From assembly GCA_035578175.1 (NCBI GenBank), contig JAQMRL010000003.1:92916469-92980468 (forward strand): a stretch of 64,000 bases of DNA, read 5' to 3'. The notes beneath the pieces are model-generated. The model was not told the origin of the DNA. It worked only from the letters and a program-made list of their open reading frames with translations, and did no database searches. The translations under genes were made by a program, and so were the position numbers. Shown here one piece after another: positions 53,370 through 64,000 of this stretch. Origin of the DNA: Catonia carolina. Taxonomy: Eukaryota > Arthropoda > Insecta > Hemiptera > Achilidae. Numbering within the stretch: the stretch's first letter is position 1; the number at the start of each line of letters is the position of its first letter.

Positions 53370-54215
53370 ACTACAATCTTAATATTTTTTCACTGTAATA
53401 CGATTTTCTTCTTTTTTCCGTACGTTATCTAGTTCGCTTTTCTTCTTATAAACGCTTAAAGTCAGAAATCTGTAGTCTGTACTTGATTTGGTCGATATGT
53501 TTTTAAAAGGGTAATGCAATTAAATCGTTTTAATAATTAAAGAAAAAATACCAGAAAAATTTAAATAGAAAATTATTGTTTTTAACTAAACAAGAAAGTA
53601 GTTTTACTATTTTAAAACTTAAAATACATTAGCGTTTTATAAAATTCTCTTATTTTAAAGATTTTCTGTTCGTATAACTACTAGTTTTGAAATATTCTTT
53701 GATTAGACCTTTCATGAGCAAAAACCTTGCACCATTTATCACTTTTTCACTCTTCTTTGAAAGAGAAAGACAGAGAACGGAGAGTGTGAATAAGAAAGAT
53801 CTTTATCGCACAGCCTCTTTCTTTAATAAATGACGTAATAAATGGTCGGCCAGCCGACCGGTGTAGTCGTTAGCGTTGATCCCCTCTTTCCCGTACTTTC
53901 TTTAGTGTATGCGGGCGGCTAAGAAATTTGTTCATACTGTATTACGCCTATATATTAAACAACCATAATTCATAACACACAGTTAATAAATAATCATATC
54001 AAAATACACCAACAGGCTATAAAGATTATGGTTTCTGCAATATTCAATGAAAATTACTTTGTAGTCATTAATCTAGGTTTCTAAAAATCTGTACATGCGC
54101 TCACCGTTCGCATGCGCGTCAATAATAAGGAATCTAATAAAGAATGTCGTTGGTAAAATATAGGAGAAGAAAGGGAACTTCTATGAATCCGATACAGTAT
54201 TAAATTATATTTTAA
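53370..54215. other. No gene seen; possible tRNA-like head at 53845-53890
   Basis: AT-rich. At 53845-53890 'cggccagccgaccggtgtagtcgttagcgttgat' resembles a tRNA-like SINE head with an A-box-like word, but there is no clear B-box, so I leave it unassigned. Confidence 0.35.
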
Positions 54216-54219
54216 GTTT

Positions 54220-54602
54220 TGTATATAAGTTGACAGTTTCAACGAAGAAGACAAACGTAATGGCATTCGGGGGAAGAAGCCAGTCAGAAGTAAAATTGTT
54301 ATAGGTAATAATATTTTGGAACATATATATCCCACTTTCAGTATCTAGGTTCCAACATTAGATACCAAAAGAATAAAGATGCTTATAATAAGATGCACCT
54401 ATTTCAGCAAATATACGAACTATCCACCGTACATTAAAAAATAGCATCGGCAAAACCACGAGGGTAAGATTTTATAAAACAATAGCTGTGCTGAATACCT
54501 AGGGCACTGAAACTTGGGTGCTATCAAGGCGAGAGTAGAGTAGATTGCAAGCATCTAAAATTAAATTTCTTCGACATACGTATATCCATTCCGCATAACA
54601 TT
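54220..54602 (+). pseudogene. RTE-type reverse transcriptase remnant
   Basis: Decayed plus-strand text: VSTKKTNVMAFGG (motif D), a QYLG-like motif E around 54340, then IHRTLKNSIGKTTRVRFYK and GTETWVLSRRE, followed by LQASKIKFLRH. Stops and indels throughout. Its closest relative in the window is the remnant at 33385-34185. Confidence 0.8.
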
Positions 54603-54604
54603 TC

Positions 54605-55770
54605 GTTAAGTTATAATTAAATGACTTGTTTATTGAGACTTCAAGGACAGACTTTTACACAAAATTATTGATATAGTTACTACTTCAACATCAAACAGTA
54701 ATTGGGTGAATTTTTGAACAGAACAGCAAATTTTACAGTTTATCGCCTAAACATATTTTTTAGTCCTAAACATAAAAAATTATTATTTTTAGAACTAAAA
54801 ACGAAGGGGTCTTATATGGGGTATAATATGCGAGTAAATACGGTAATTAGAGATGATCTCAGTAAAATATTTTATTACACTGAATTTTTTTTAATTATTT
54901 TTTTCTTATTTGAAAATAAACTTCATATAATTATAAGAAGATATTTTTAAAGCATAATCATTCCAACAAATTATTTAATAATGATGAAGCAAACTAATTA
55001 TGATATCTCGGTGCGTTTAATTAATATCCGTCAATGCACGCGTCATAAATATGGTAATGAACAAACGAGAGAATTATAATGGCTTATGTACAAGAGAGAT
55101 ACGAATGATGGGAAAATTGAGAAAGCTACCGTCGTAATAGAGAACCGAATGTAAACGCGACGTGAAATTTGACTTTATAATTTAATGTTGAATAATAATA
55201 ATACTTTTTTGGTGTTACGCATGCATATTGCAAAGCAAGCAAACAAGCTATGTTTAACATACAACCTATTGTAACATTATATTGACATGCAGAAGTAGGC
55301 CTAACGGTGATGTTGGGTAACTACATCTTGCGGATCATCGAGCAAACGATATTCGGGAACCCATGTGCGTGCCCTACATTATAAAAGTTTTCATACTAGA
55401 TAGTCTGTGGTAGGTACTGTTTATGTAAACACACTGTCTTTACATAGCAAAGAACCTAAAGATTGTTTAGATTACTGGAAATATTGTAATACTTAATAAT
55501 ATTAAGATTAAGTTCATACAAACAAACGATAAAATTAATAATATTAACATGATAAAACAAAAATGTCAGTGGATATTATTTTAATACGACAATATATTCT
55601 AGATTTATTAAGCCTAATGTGATACTGAAAAAAATACTTAACATACCTTTTATCTTTCATAAGTTTGGATGCATTTAAATATTACCATAATATCAACAGT
55701 TACAAATCATGGTGAATAAAAACGTTTAATAACATGTACGATATTTTTTCCGCTATCTTAGATCCATCAT
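54605..55770. other. AT-rich, no gene seen
   Basis: No gene or element recognised. Confidence 0.4.
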
Positions 55771-55773
55771 TTA

Positions 55774-56116
55774 TCTAACAATATATAAAAATGAATGGTT
55801 TTATGTCCCTTACGCATTCCTAAACGGTTCAACCGATTTAAATCAATTTTTATCTATAGATTACTCAGTTTCTAGAGCAAGTTTAAAGCTTTTGAAAATC
55901 TTGATCTGATCAGTAGAAAGAAAGTTAGGGGCTTATATGTTGTTTTCGTGTTTCCGAAAAAGTCAGATGTTGGAAATTTAAAATACAGATGTTTAAAACA
56001 AAGAACAAATAAAAATAGATGTTTTGTCAATGAAAAATGAGCACAGAAATGTTATAAAAAGTTCTCTTTAATTTAAATTTTTGTATCGTAGCAGCGCGCG
56101 AAGGGTATACAGCTAG
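55774..56116 (+). mobile_element. Short Helitron-like element
   Basis: A|TCTAACAATATATAAAAATG at the 5' side and GCAGCGCGCGAAGGGTATAC then AGCTAG|T at the 3' side fit the A|TC...CTAG|T Helitron pattern. The GC-rich CGCGCG stretch close to the terminus is a possible 3' hairpin. The early text 'ttatgtcccttacgcattcctaaacggttcaaccgattt' is of the insect Helitron type. 343 bp, no coding. Confidence 0.5.
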
Positions 56117-56635
56117 TTGAAAATAAATTTTCAAAAATTTTACAACAAACGTTGTATATCTAAAACCGATTTTTAATATTGTTTTCTATTTTAATATCAA
56201 AAAATTTTATTTGAGGAACAAATTCAAATCTTTTCTACAAGTTTTTATTGATAATACCTAGTCTTTTTAATTTGGTTTTACCCCAATGGCTTAACCTTTA
56301 ATACATCTTCATTTTTACCTTTTTTTATTGCTAATATATACCGTGCTTCCCATAAAATCTGACGTATAGGGAAATTAACATTGGACAATATACTACATTA
56401 ATCTTATTACAAGGGTGTAATCTTACTTTTATTACTTCAGTCGTTAGGAAACAGAATAAAAATGAGTTTTCAAAAGATTTCAATAGCTAATAATTAAATT
56501 ATTAATAAATAAAAGCAAAGATATAATTCAAATTCGATATAGCACGGTACTTAATTAGAAAAAAATTTCGCTTCCATTGTAGTCTGAACATTAGTAATAT
56601 AAAAAATGAAAATAAACTGACCACTTTACACGCCC

Positions 56636-57010
56636 AAATAATACCTCTAGAGGCTTTACTAAGTAAAACGAGAAACTAAGCAGTTTACCGTCGTCTTCCT
56701 CACCGAGTGGAAAAGTATGCTTATCAGCATGCCAGGCTTTTTGAAAAGCATTATACTTTCACCCTGCAAATGAAACCTTCCCTTCATTCACCTTAAGGTC
56801 TGACAGTATTATGATGAAATTCGTTATCCTCAGAAGAGATAACTTTGTCTTGAGTCTTTTACACCTCTACCTCTTTTGTTCTTACATGCTTCAGTTATAT
56901 AATTGGCTGACCATGTGATAAGAAACAGAACTAATTTTTGTAGCCCTGGAATTAGTAGATCAAGTACAAATAATTTAACACTTCACCTGACTGTTATGGG
57001 CATATACCAG
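56636..57010 (-). mobile_element. SINE-like repeat family S3, minus copy
   Basis: The reverse complement matches 31274-31663 along nearly its whole length, including 'gcatgctgataagcatac', 'ctgtttcttatcacatggtcagcc' and the 5' 'cccataacagtcaggtgaagtgttaaatta'. Only the 3' terminus is altered. Confidence 0.78.
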
Positions 57011-57038
57011 TATTATAGATCTATTATTAAGGAGTTAA

Positions 57039-57582
57039 GGTCTTATCTGTTAGACGCCCCGCACTCTTAGCGCGTCTACAAAAACTGCAAGTGCAACATG
57101 TTAGAAAAATTATCAGATAAAGGATTCGTTTGAGAAGACTTTATTGTAACACATAAAATACAGACATACAAACGCGCGCGTGCACACGCACACACACAAA
57201 CACACACACACACACATGCAATTACGTAACTAATGAATTCCACTTCGAATAAAAAATAATAAATAACACACATCCTATCAGAAAACTATACGATAACACA
57301 AGACAAAACATCGGTAATATTAGCTCCAGATTTTATAAATAACATAACAGACTTATGGCTACATGGCTAATGGATATCTTGTTATTTTGCTAATGATATC
57401 TTGTTATCGTATTTCTATCAATATTAATCATCACTATAACAGCATCGTATCATCAATGCACATGAAGTATATAAATACCCCCTGTGCACCCTGCAACCCG
57501 CAATAATGTGTTGTGTTGCATGTTGCATTTGTGGTTTTTGTAGGCGCGCTAATAGAGTGTGGAGCGTCTAACAGATAAGACC
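57039..57582. mobile_element. Non-autonomous TIR element with ~55-bp TIRs
   Basis: The left end GGTCTTATCTGTTAGACGCC continues 'ccgcactcttagcgcgtctacaaaaact..'. It matches the reverse-complemented right end (GGTCTTATCTGTTAGACGCT, 'ccacactctattagcgcgcctacaaaaacc..') over about 55 bp. The 544-bp interior includes a (CA)n stretch (57178-57216) and no transposase. No clean target duplication was found, so the superfamily is undetermined. Confidence 0.75.
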
Positions 57583-57584
57583 CA

Positions 57585-59685
57585 AGAGTTCAATTATTGT
57601 TGTAGAATATATACAAAATACACAAAAATTTTACTATTTTATTAATACTTGTAATTTTTGTTAAATGCACTTTCTTGGTTCCAAATGAACCAAACTGGAT
57701 TCGGTTTTCCCGTATTTTATCATTGAAATCGGTAAAAATCGGGTTTTTTAAGATCACGGCCTTAGTTATATTAAAATAATTAGTAGAGTATAAAACTAAT
57801 GTTACGTAAAAATATAAAAACCTATAACTTTTATTTCAAGCATTTTTTCTAAATCACGTAATTTAGCGTCAATAAGTGATTTTCCGCATTTTTAAATCAA
57901 ATAGAGGTTGATTATCATTTAACGTCATTCACTTACGATTAAAATAATTTGTTATGCCTTTGTAATAGTCAGTATTCTGCTACATCAGTCTATAGTGAAA
58001 TATTAAAAAATTAAAAAATTTCCGAATTCATAGTTTAAAAAAAAATACTTTAATTTCAAATTTAAATATTTTATTTTATTTTTTTTAAAACGATTAAGCT
58101 ACTAATATTTTTTTTAAACTTAAAAATTTGAATTGTAACATGAAAAATATTAAGATACTATTTTATAATAGCTGTTTGCTTTGTCGGTGAGAGAGACTGT
58201 ACCTGTTAAGTTCGTTTATTTAGGGCTGTAATCCGAATAAACTCCATCTTGAAATTGTTATATCAATGAGAAAGAAGACAAAATATTGTAAAAAAATAGT
58301 TAATAAATATTTTAGTGAGCTCAGTATAATTTATAACATATTATTAAAAGCAATATATAATTTTTCAAAATTTAAAATCAATATTTATTATTAACAAGAT
58401 TAATTAAACAGTTTTCTTAAATAAAACCATTTTTTTTATTTATAAACATACCGCTACATCTTTCATTTCACAATATTAACTTATAATTAAACAAAGGTTA
58501 TTTTGTTTTATTATTTACATTGACAAGAGAAAGTAGTGTGTTTCACACCAGATTTTATATTTTGAAATAGGGCAACCATCTATTTTATCTTTACTGAGAA
58601 AATATGTGGGAGAATTTATAAAACAATTTTTTTATAGAAGTACAAAAATTTTTCATGAACCGAACAAAAAAAGTTTAATTAGTTTTTAAGAATTATAATA
58701 TTTATCCCAGTTTCAAAGTACTGAAGGTCCTAAGCCTATGTAAACACAAACCCAACACACGAAATTGGGAAGGACAAAGCGTGACATCATTCTTAGTATC
58801 ACAGACGAATATTAAACGTAATTAGCAACTGATAGATAAGCGACGGTGTAGAAAGAGAAACTCAATAAAGTTGAAGAGAGATAGATAGATGAGTTGGTAA
58901 ACTACATGATAGAAGAAAGCCTACGCCTCTCGTACACTTTAATAGCAATTAATGCCTACTTGATCGATGACGCTTTTATTAGCAAAGTTAAGGCATTACC
59001 ACCTGCCATCTCTTCAGCTTTAAAACTCTTTGATGTAACTCTCTACTGGTATTGCATAAAACCTAACGGAACTCAAGACTAAATATTCTGCTGAAAATTC
59101 AGCTTTCTCATTAAGAAAGATTTAATTAATTTTTAAACCTTTACGATGCAAAATAAGTATTCTATTTTATAAAAGAATAATATTAAAAAATTATAAATAT
59201 TTACAAAGGTATTTACATTTGTGGATTTTTCAAGGATAATTGAATTTTGCATACAAATTATATATAAACTTTGTAACAATATCAGGGCTCGTAATCAGCA
59301 TAACTTAACTCCAAATCAAATTTTATTCAAATAACCTTTAAGTTAAAGCTTGAATAAATAAAAACAGCTCGTAATTTCTAATATAGTAAGAATTATATAA
59401 TGCAACGTAATGCATTTAGATCCTTACTTTTTCCTTACTTTTCCTTACTTTTTTCAGTCAATTTTATCTTGACCACATTAACATTTTATGTTTTTACTCA
59501 TTACATTACGATAAAACCAAACGAATATAGCACAAAGTAGGGGTGTAGTAATGTATAACAGGTTCTGTTCACTCTATCTTTTACAAAGTGTTTCGAATAG
59601 TGTTACTGGCGATTTCTGGGCTCATTGTACTAGCAAAATAATGAAATAATTTAAAAAATGTATTTAACAGTGTGACGACTCAAAA
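57585..59685. other. AT-rich, no gene seen
   Basis: Over 2 kb of AT-rich sequence in which I recognise no gene, RNA or element; the 62-residue open frame at 58894-59082 has no recognised identity. Confidence 0.45.
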
Positions 59686-59705
59686 TCAGGGGAGACTAAC
59701 CGCGA

Positions 59706-59736
59706 AAAATCTAAAAATTGTCAATTTTTAGATTTT
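59706..59736. repeat. 31-bp hairpin next to the MULE left end
   Basis: AAAATCTAAAAATTG, T, CAATTTTTAGATTTT: a perfect 15-bp stem with a 1-nt centre, 4 bp inside the left TIR. It has no counterpart at the right end. Confidence 0.9.
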
Positions 59737-60152
59737 AACCACAAAAGAAAGTTTGAAATTCCCTCTTTCCAATGGTACCTAAATCACGTTTCTACGATAA
59801 ACAGAAATATTTTTATTGAATTTTTAAAATTAATCATGTGGGCGGAACTGATTAGTGGAGTTTAGTTTTTCTGTCTCTTGTTTTGCTTTATACTTGTTAC
59901 ACTCTCAGTAACTGAAACACACTGTTTTAGTTACTTATATACTTTTTTATTTCTTTTTTATTACTTTAGTAGCATTTAGATTTATTACGTTGGCATTATT
60001 TTCATCAACTGTTTAGTGTTTACGCGCGCGTTGTTTGGGTGTTTTGTTTATGTTTGGAGTGAGTATTTTTCATAACTTTGTGTTGTGACTTTTTGTGTAT
60101 TTTTAGTTTACGTTTGTGTAATTATTATTGAGTTTTGTGTGCGTGTTTTAAA

Positions 60153-61895
60153 ATGCCGAGGTCGCAGAAACTTACTAAAAAGCGTCATTTTCGTGGAAAT
60201 AAACATGTTCCTAACATAACTGAACAAAATCAAGTTTTGCCTTCTACAAGCAAAAACAATGAAACGTCTTCTGATAAAGAATCGCATCCGGTAAGCGCAT
60301 CTAAAAAGAAATTGGATTTTACAAAATATGAAAATGTTGAACCTTGTGGTAGTGGGTATTGTATTATGGATTTAGATATTTTAAATAAAATAGTAGGATC
60401 ATTTCTAAAATGTAAGAATTGCGATGCCAGAGACAGTGTTAGTGTTTCCATGACTAACAACAAGAGGGACGGTCTGGCCAGAAACATTTTAATTATGTGT
60501 CGTAATTGTAATGCTTCAATGGATTTTATGACATCTAGTAAGATTTTAGTAGTGTCGTCTTCAAAAACAGATATAATAAAATATGATGTCAATATTAGAT
60601 TCGTGTATGCTATGAGGGCAATTGGTAAATGTGTTGCTGCTAGTAAAATATTTTGTTCAATAATGGATTTGTCTGCTCCTCCAACAAAAATAAAAAGTTA
60701 CACTGACATTATTGAAAAAGCTGTAAAGACCTGTGCTGAAGACAGCATGATTAGAGCTACAGAAGAGGCAGTAGTTGAAAATAATGACAGCAGAGAATTG
60801 ACAGTTGCCTTGGATGGGTCATGGCAGAAGCGGGGTTTCTCATCACAGAATGGCTTTATTAGTGTAACGAGTATTGACACAGGCAAGGTTCTGGACGTGT
60901 CAGTACTAAGTAAATACTGCCATAAATGCTCACAGAAGTTTTCTGGAGCGCATGACTGCTCTAAAAACTATGAGGGGTATAGTGGCGGAATGGAGGTCGC
61001 AGGAGCAGTAGAAGTATTTCGACGTTCCGTCAACCGCAATGTAAAATATGTACATTATTTAGGAGATGGTGACAGTAAAGCTTTTCAGAGTGTAGTTGCA
61101 GACAAACCTTATGGAGATAATATTGAAATAAAGAAATTGGAATGCATAGGGCATGTCCAGAAAAGATGGGTACAAGATTGCGACGACTGAAAAGAGACAT
61201 GAAAGGAAATCTCTTACCTGACGGGAAATCTATAGGAGGTAGAAACAGGTTAACAGATGGTGAAATTGACAAACTACAATTATATTATGGCAATGCCATC
61301 AGAACCAGTGGAAATGATTTACACAGAATGGTAAGAAATGCATGGGCCACTTATTACCATAGGGGTTCCACTGACGAGAATCCACAGCATTATTTGTGTC
61401 CACCAGGTGATACTTCATGGTGCAAATTCAATAAAGCCAAAGCAGTAGGTTCTACTTATAAACACAGTAATAGTCTGGGTGAAGACATTTTAAAGTTAAT
61501 TAAACCTATTTATAGGGATCTAGCACACCCAGATTTATTAAAAAAATGTCTCCATGGTCTCACGCAGAACCCAAACGAGAGCTTCAACAATTTAGTTTGG
61601 ACAAGAATTCCTAAAAATATATTTGTAACAAAAAAAAACATTAGCTCTTGGAGTATATGATGCCATATTGTCATTTAATGATGGCTACTGCAGTAAGCTT
61701 CAAGTTTTAAAGAAATTAAACTTACTGTTCAGTCAAGAGTTAGTGAATTCATTGCACACACTGGATACTATTCGGGTCAGGAAAGCTGAATATGCACTCC
61801 AAGAACTTATTAAAGAACAAAGAAAACAGAAGAGACAAGTAAAGAGAAAATTGCAGCCAGATGAAGAGCCAGACTATGGACCAGGCAAATTTTAA
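60153..61895 (+). pseudogene. Mutator-like transposase, two single-base frameshifts
   Basis: Transposase of about 580 residues when the three overlapping pieces are considered together. The start ATG at 60153 gives MPRSQKLTKKRHFRGNKH, a basic N-terminus usual for this family; the frame extends upstream only through non-ATG codons. Next come zinc-binding pairs CKNC and CRNC, then VALDGSWQKRGF (catalytic Asp, about residue 221) and YCHKC...HDC. YLGDGDSKAF (second Asp, about 305) and ECIGHVQKR follow. A 1-base deletion near 61164 shifts the frame (MGTRLRRLKRD continues in the next frame, to 61660), with GRNRLTDGEIDKLQLYYGNA, PQHYLCPPGDTSWCKF and CLHGLTQNPNESFNNLVW. A 1-base excess in a run of nine A (61630-61638) shifts it again, and SFNDGYCSKL to the stop at 61895 completes the C-terminus. 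Confidence 0.9.
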
Positions 61896-62329
61896 CAGTC
61901 AACATTGTTTATAGCAGTCAACCTTAACTTCAAAGCTTGTTTCCCGTAAGTTTGATTTTTACCAATTTTTTAATACTTATGTTCCTTTTTCTCAAAAACT
62001 ACTGCATGTAGGGGCCTGAAACTTTGCCTGTGTCTTAATAGGATTATTTGACATAACTGGTAGTAGAATTATAGCAGTAAGTAATTTTATAAAAAAGTTA
62101 TAGTGCTGGTTACCAGATATAACAAACGTATTTTAATGTAAATTTTTTTAAAAATTATATAAAATGTAAATTTTTAGTTAGGCTAGTGAATTTACTAAGG
62201 TGTTTGTAACAAATACCTTAAAATAGATGGTGAAAATTTGAGAGATGTAGCTCATATGGGTCTCTAGAAAAGAGAACACAAAGTTGGGAAAAATAACATT
62301 GTGTAGATAGGACGGTCGGTCTCCCTTTT

Positions 62330-63115
62330 AATTAACAACTGGCTTTGTTTATGTTTTGGTCTGAAGTAAATGAATGTAAATAGACCCAGCTGGTGGAAGT
62401 AAAATAATAAAAAATAATTTTAATTTTAAAAAGAGTTATAAACAAAATCGGGTTGCTAGGGGGCTAGTAGGTTAAAGAAATTATAAAAATGATTTAGTAG
62501 TGGGGCCTGGAGATAGGAAAGGGGACAGTAGCCTACGTTATCATGTATTCTTAATTATTAAAAATTTATTTACTAGATATTTATATATTAATGAAACAAG
62601 GATACTATTTATGAAAAGAAAATGTTAGAGAATGTTTGTAAAAGAAAAGAACACTGTTAAAAATAAATAGTAGTTATATTAATGATATACAAGACATTAT
62701 TAAATAACAATTGTAGAACAATATTTATTAAAATTGATTTAAGAAGAAAACATAAAGTATATGTACTGTTAATGTATAATATAGAATTGAAGCATTAGAA
62801 CACTGTTAAAATAAAATAATAGTTATTTTTATTGATTTGAATTTAATTAACGATACAACAGTTAATCCTGTTTTCTCATTTATCTCATCGTTAAGAAACA
62901 AACATTTTGTTTTTATTTTATTTTAATTAAATATGTCCTTAAAATTAGTAATATAGTATACAAAATTAAATTAAATTTTTTGTACTTATTTTTGTGAAAT
63001 AATAATAAAATAAAAATTTTTCAGAAAATAAATTTTTGTGAAAAATTGCGTTCCATTTTACAAAAGTACATTTTGTAAAATTATACCTAATTTTTTTTCA
63101 CCGCCACCCCTTCTA
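62330..63115. other. AT-rich, no gene seen
   Basis: Very AT-rich with repeated 'aacactgttaaaa' words near 62650 and 62800. No gene recognised. Confidence 0.4.
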
Positions 63116-63129
63116 ATTAATCATTTACT

Positions 63130-63445
63130 GTGTTGCCGGCTTCAATAGTTCTCCCGGCCTTTGACGGCATAGCGACAAACCTTTCGGCTGCGCACCGCAA
63201 AGGCCTTTATCATCAAGGCCAAGTCAGTCGCCGCTCACTACAACAGCGCTCTCGGCAGCTATATAAAGAGCGCTGCACTGAGCCGAGTCGATTCAATTCC
63301 AATCAAGACACCGAGGGATTCACTTCCACCAGACAGCAGACGAGACGTCCAACACGGCACACGGCTGCCGGACTCCAGCGAGAACTAATCGACGACCCCG
63401 CAAGAGAGAAGATGATGCTTCCGCTCGCCGACCCGTCACCGTAGG
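63130..63445 (+). promoter_or_regulatory. GC-rich TATA-containing block, possible LTR promoter
   Basis: A 315-bp GC-rich island in AT-rich DNA. CTATATAAAG at 63258-63267 is followed 25-30 bp later by GAGTCGATTCAATTCC. The TATA plus downstream 'gagtcg..ttcaa' arrangement parallels that in the LTR-like copy B (ATTTAAG, then GAGTCGCTCTTCAACC), suggesting a related promoter type. A GGCCTT..AAGGCC inverted pair lies at 63203-63221. The open frames across the block show no known domain. No LTR edges could be assigned. Confidence 0.45.
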
Positions 63446-63449
63446 CCGT

Positions 63450-64000
63450 CATTTTTTGACATTTTTTTTTAATCGCTACTAAATGCCAAACGAAACAGTT
63501 ATAATACAGACTTTTCAACAAGCGGTCAAAATTACTCATGACTTTGAAACGCTTTATGTTCAAGACAATGCTCCAACAGATCTGGATCTTTGGTAATGAG
63601 ATTTATGTGCAGTAACGTCGTCAGTCATTTCACGAATACAACATTTTAAAAAAAATATTCTTCCAACTCATTATTTAATTGTTTGAGTTACGTATCCAAT
63701 AGAATATTCCACGATAAGTCACTCACCCCTTACACTCACACACATCTAAAACCCATATCTAAAATTGTACCTAGGTTTAGAGACAGACTTAAAAATTATA
63801 ACAATCTCTTAAAACTTGAAATACACTTTTCCGATCAACCAGTAATCACACAAGGATGACTAAAAGGCAGTCAAATTTAATTTAAAATTTAATTCAACTC
63901 AATTTTAATTTTTTTGAGCACTATCACTGGGTGATGTCCTCCTCTAACCCATTAACGCCATTCTCTTTTTATTTAATTACTCATTCTAATAATATTTCTA
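63450..64000. other. AT-rich, no gene seen
   Basis: No gene or element recognised up to the window end. Confidence 0.45.

Larger units (their letters stand above)
59690..62325 (+). mobile_element. Mutator-like DNA transposon (MULE), nearly intact
   Basis: The left end GGGAGACTAACCG (59690-59702) and the reverse-complemented right end GGGAGACCGACCG (62313-62325) match at 11/13. The approximately 2.64-kb element has a single transposase gene, a roughly 460-bp AT-rich 5' leader and a 3' region of about 430 bp. No matching 8-11-bp target duplication was seen. The transposase is broken only by two single-base indels, so the element has been mobile recently on an evolutionary scale. Confidence 0.75.

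Noticed and set aside
57178..57216. Cysteine/valine-rich open frame
   Set aside because: Translation of a (CA)n/(TG)n microsatellite within a TIR element.
63130..63444. Open frame of 104 codons in the terminal GC-rich block
   Set aside because: The first codon is not ATG, composition follows GC content, and a TATA box lies within it; better read as promoter or LTR sequence.

Overview
This window is AT-rich insect-type nuclear DNA (most likely an insect with a large, repeat-laden genome; order not determinable from the sequence alone). I found no host protein-coding gene, no rRNA and no free-standing tRNA gene in 64 kb. Almost everything that can be recognised is a transposable element or its remains: non-LTR retrotransposons (one near-full-length CR1/L2-like LINE, at least nine RTE-type pieces, one Jockey piece), DNA transposons (a nearly intact Mutator-like element, Tc1, a DD41D-like mariner, Merlin/ISXO2-like, several MITEs and foldback elements), Helitron ends, LTR-type promoter/primer-binding-site remains and four families of SINE-like repeats.

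Layout. 0-9.7 kb: paired dispersed repeats, a TIR MITE, a GC-rich LTR-like repeat (5.64-6.49 kb), a SINE and a Tc1 transposase remnant. 9.8-15.0 kb: a LINE with ORF1, endonuclease and reverse transcriptase sitting between two arms of an inverted repeat. 15.5-20.1 kb: an inverted pair of IS630/Tc1-like non-autonomous elements, a TIR element and a decayed mariner. 20.5-23.1 kb: a tandem tRNA-SINE cluster and a long nested palindrome. 24.2-27.1 kb: a young 5'-truncated RTE element with a perfect 19-bp target-site duplication, a mariner MITE and an exact 2 x 327 bp tandem duplication. 28.5-40.6 kb: promoter-like sequence, RTE remains, a Helitron carrying a nested SINE, an inverted SINE pair, a rearranged Jockey fragment and an LTR promoter plus lysine-tRNA primer-binding site. 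41-53.4 kb: SINEs, a foldback, a Merlin remnant and RTE pieces, then two more copies of the GC-rich LTR-like repeat. 54-64 kb: RTE remnant, Helitron-like ends, a TIR element, a Mutator-like element (59.69-62.33 kb) disabled by only two single-base frameshifts, and a GC-rich TATA-containing block.

The most unusual observation is that all copies of the GC-rich LTR-like repeat (5.64-6.49 kb, 48.58-48.78 kb on the minus strand, 52.76-53.37 kb) carry tandem 16-nt hairpins that match the replication-dependent histone mRNA 3'-end stem-loop (consensus GGYYCTTHTHARRRCC), ten in total. Some of the differences between hairpins are compensatory and keep the stem paired. No histone coding sequence lies nearby. 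A mobile repeat carrying arrays of SLBP-type stem-loops would imply replication-coupled, non-polyadenylated 3'-end formation of its RNA; that interpretation is inference, whereas the motifs themselves are visible in the sequence.

A second theme is inverted duplication: a Jockey fragment with an internal segment on the wrong strand bounded by a perfect 28-bp hairpin, a perfect 13-bp-stem palindrome inside a dead Merlin element, a LINE between inverted-repeat arms, and large foldbacks at 22 and 42.7 kb.
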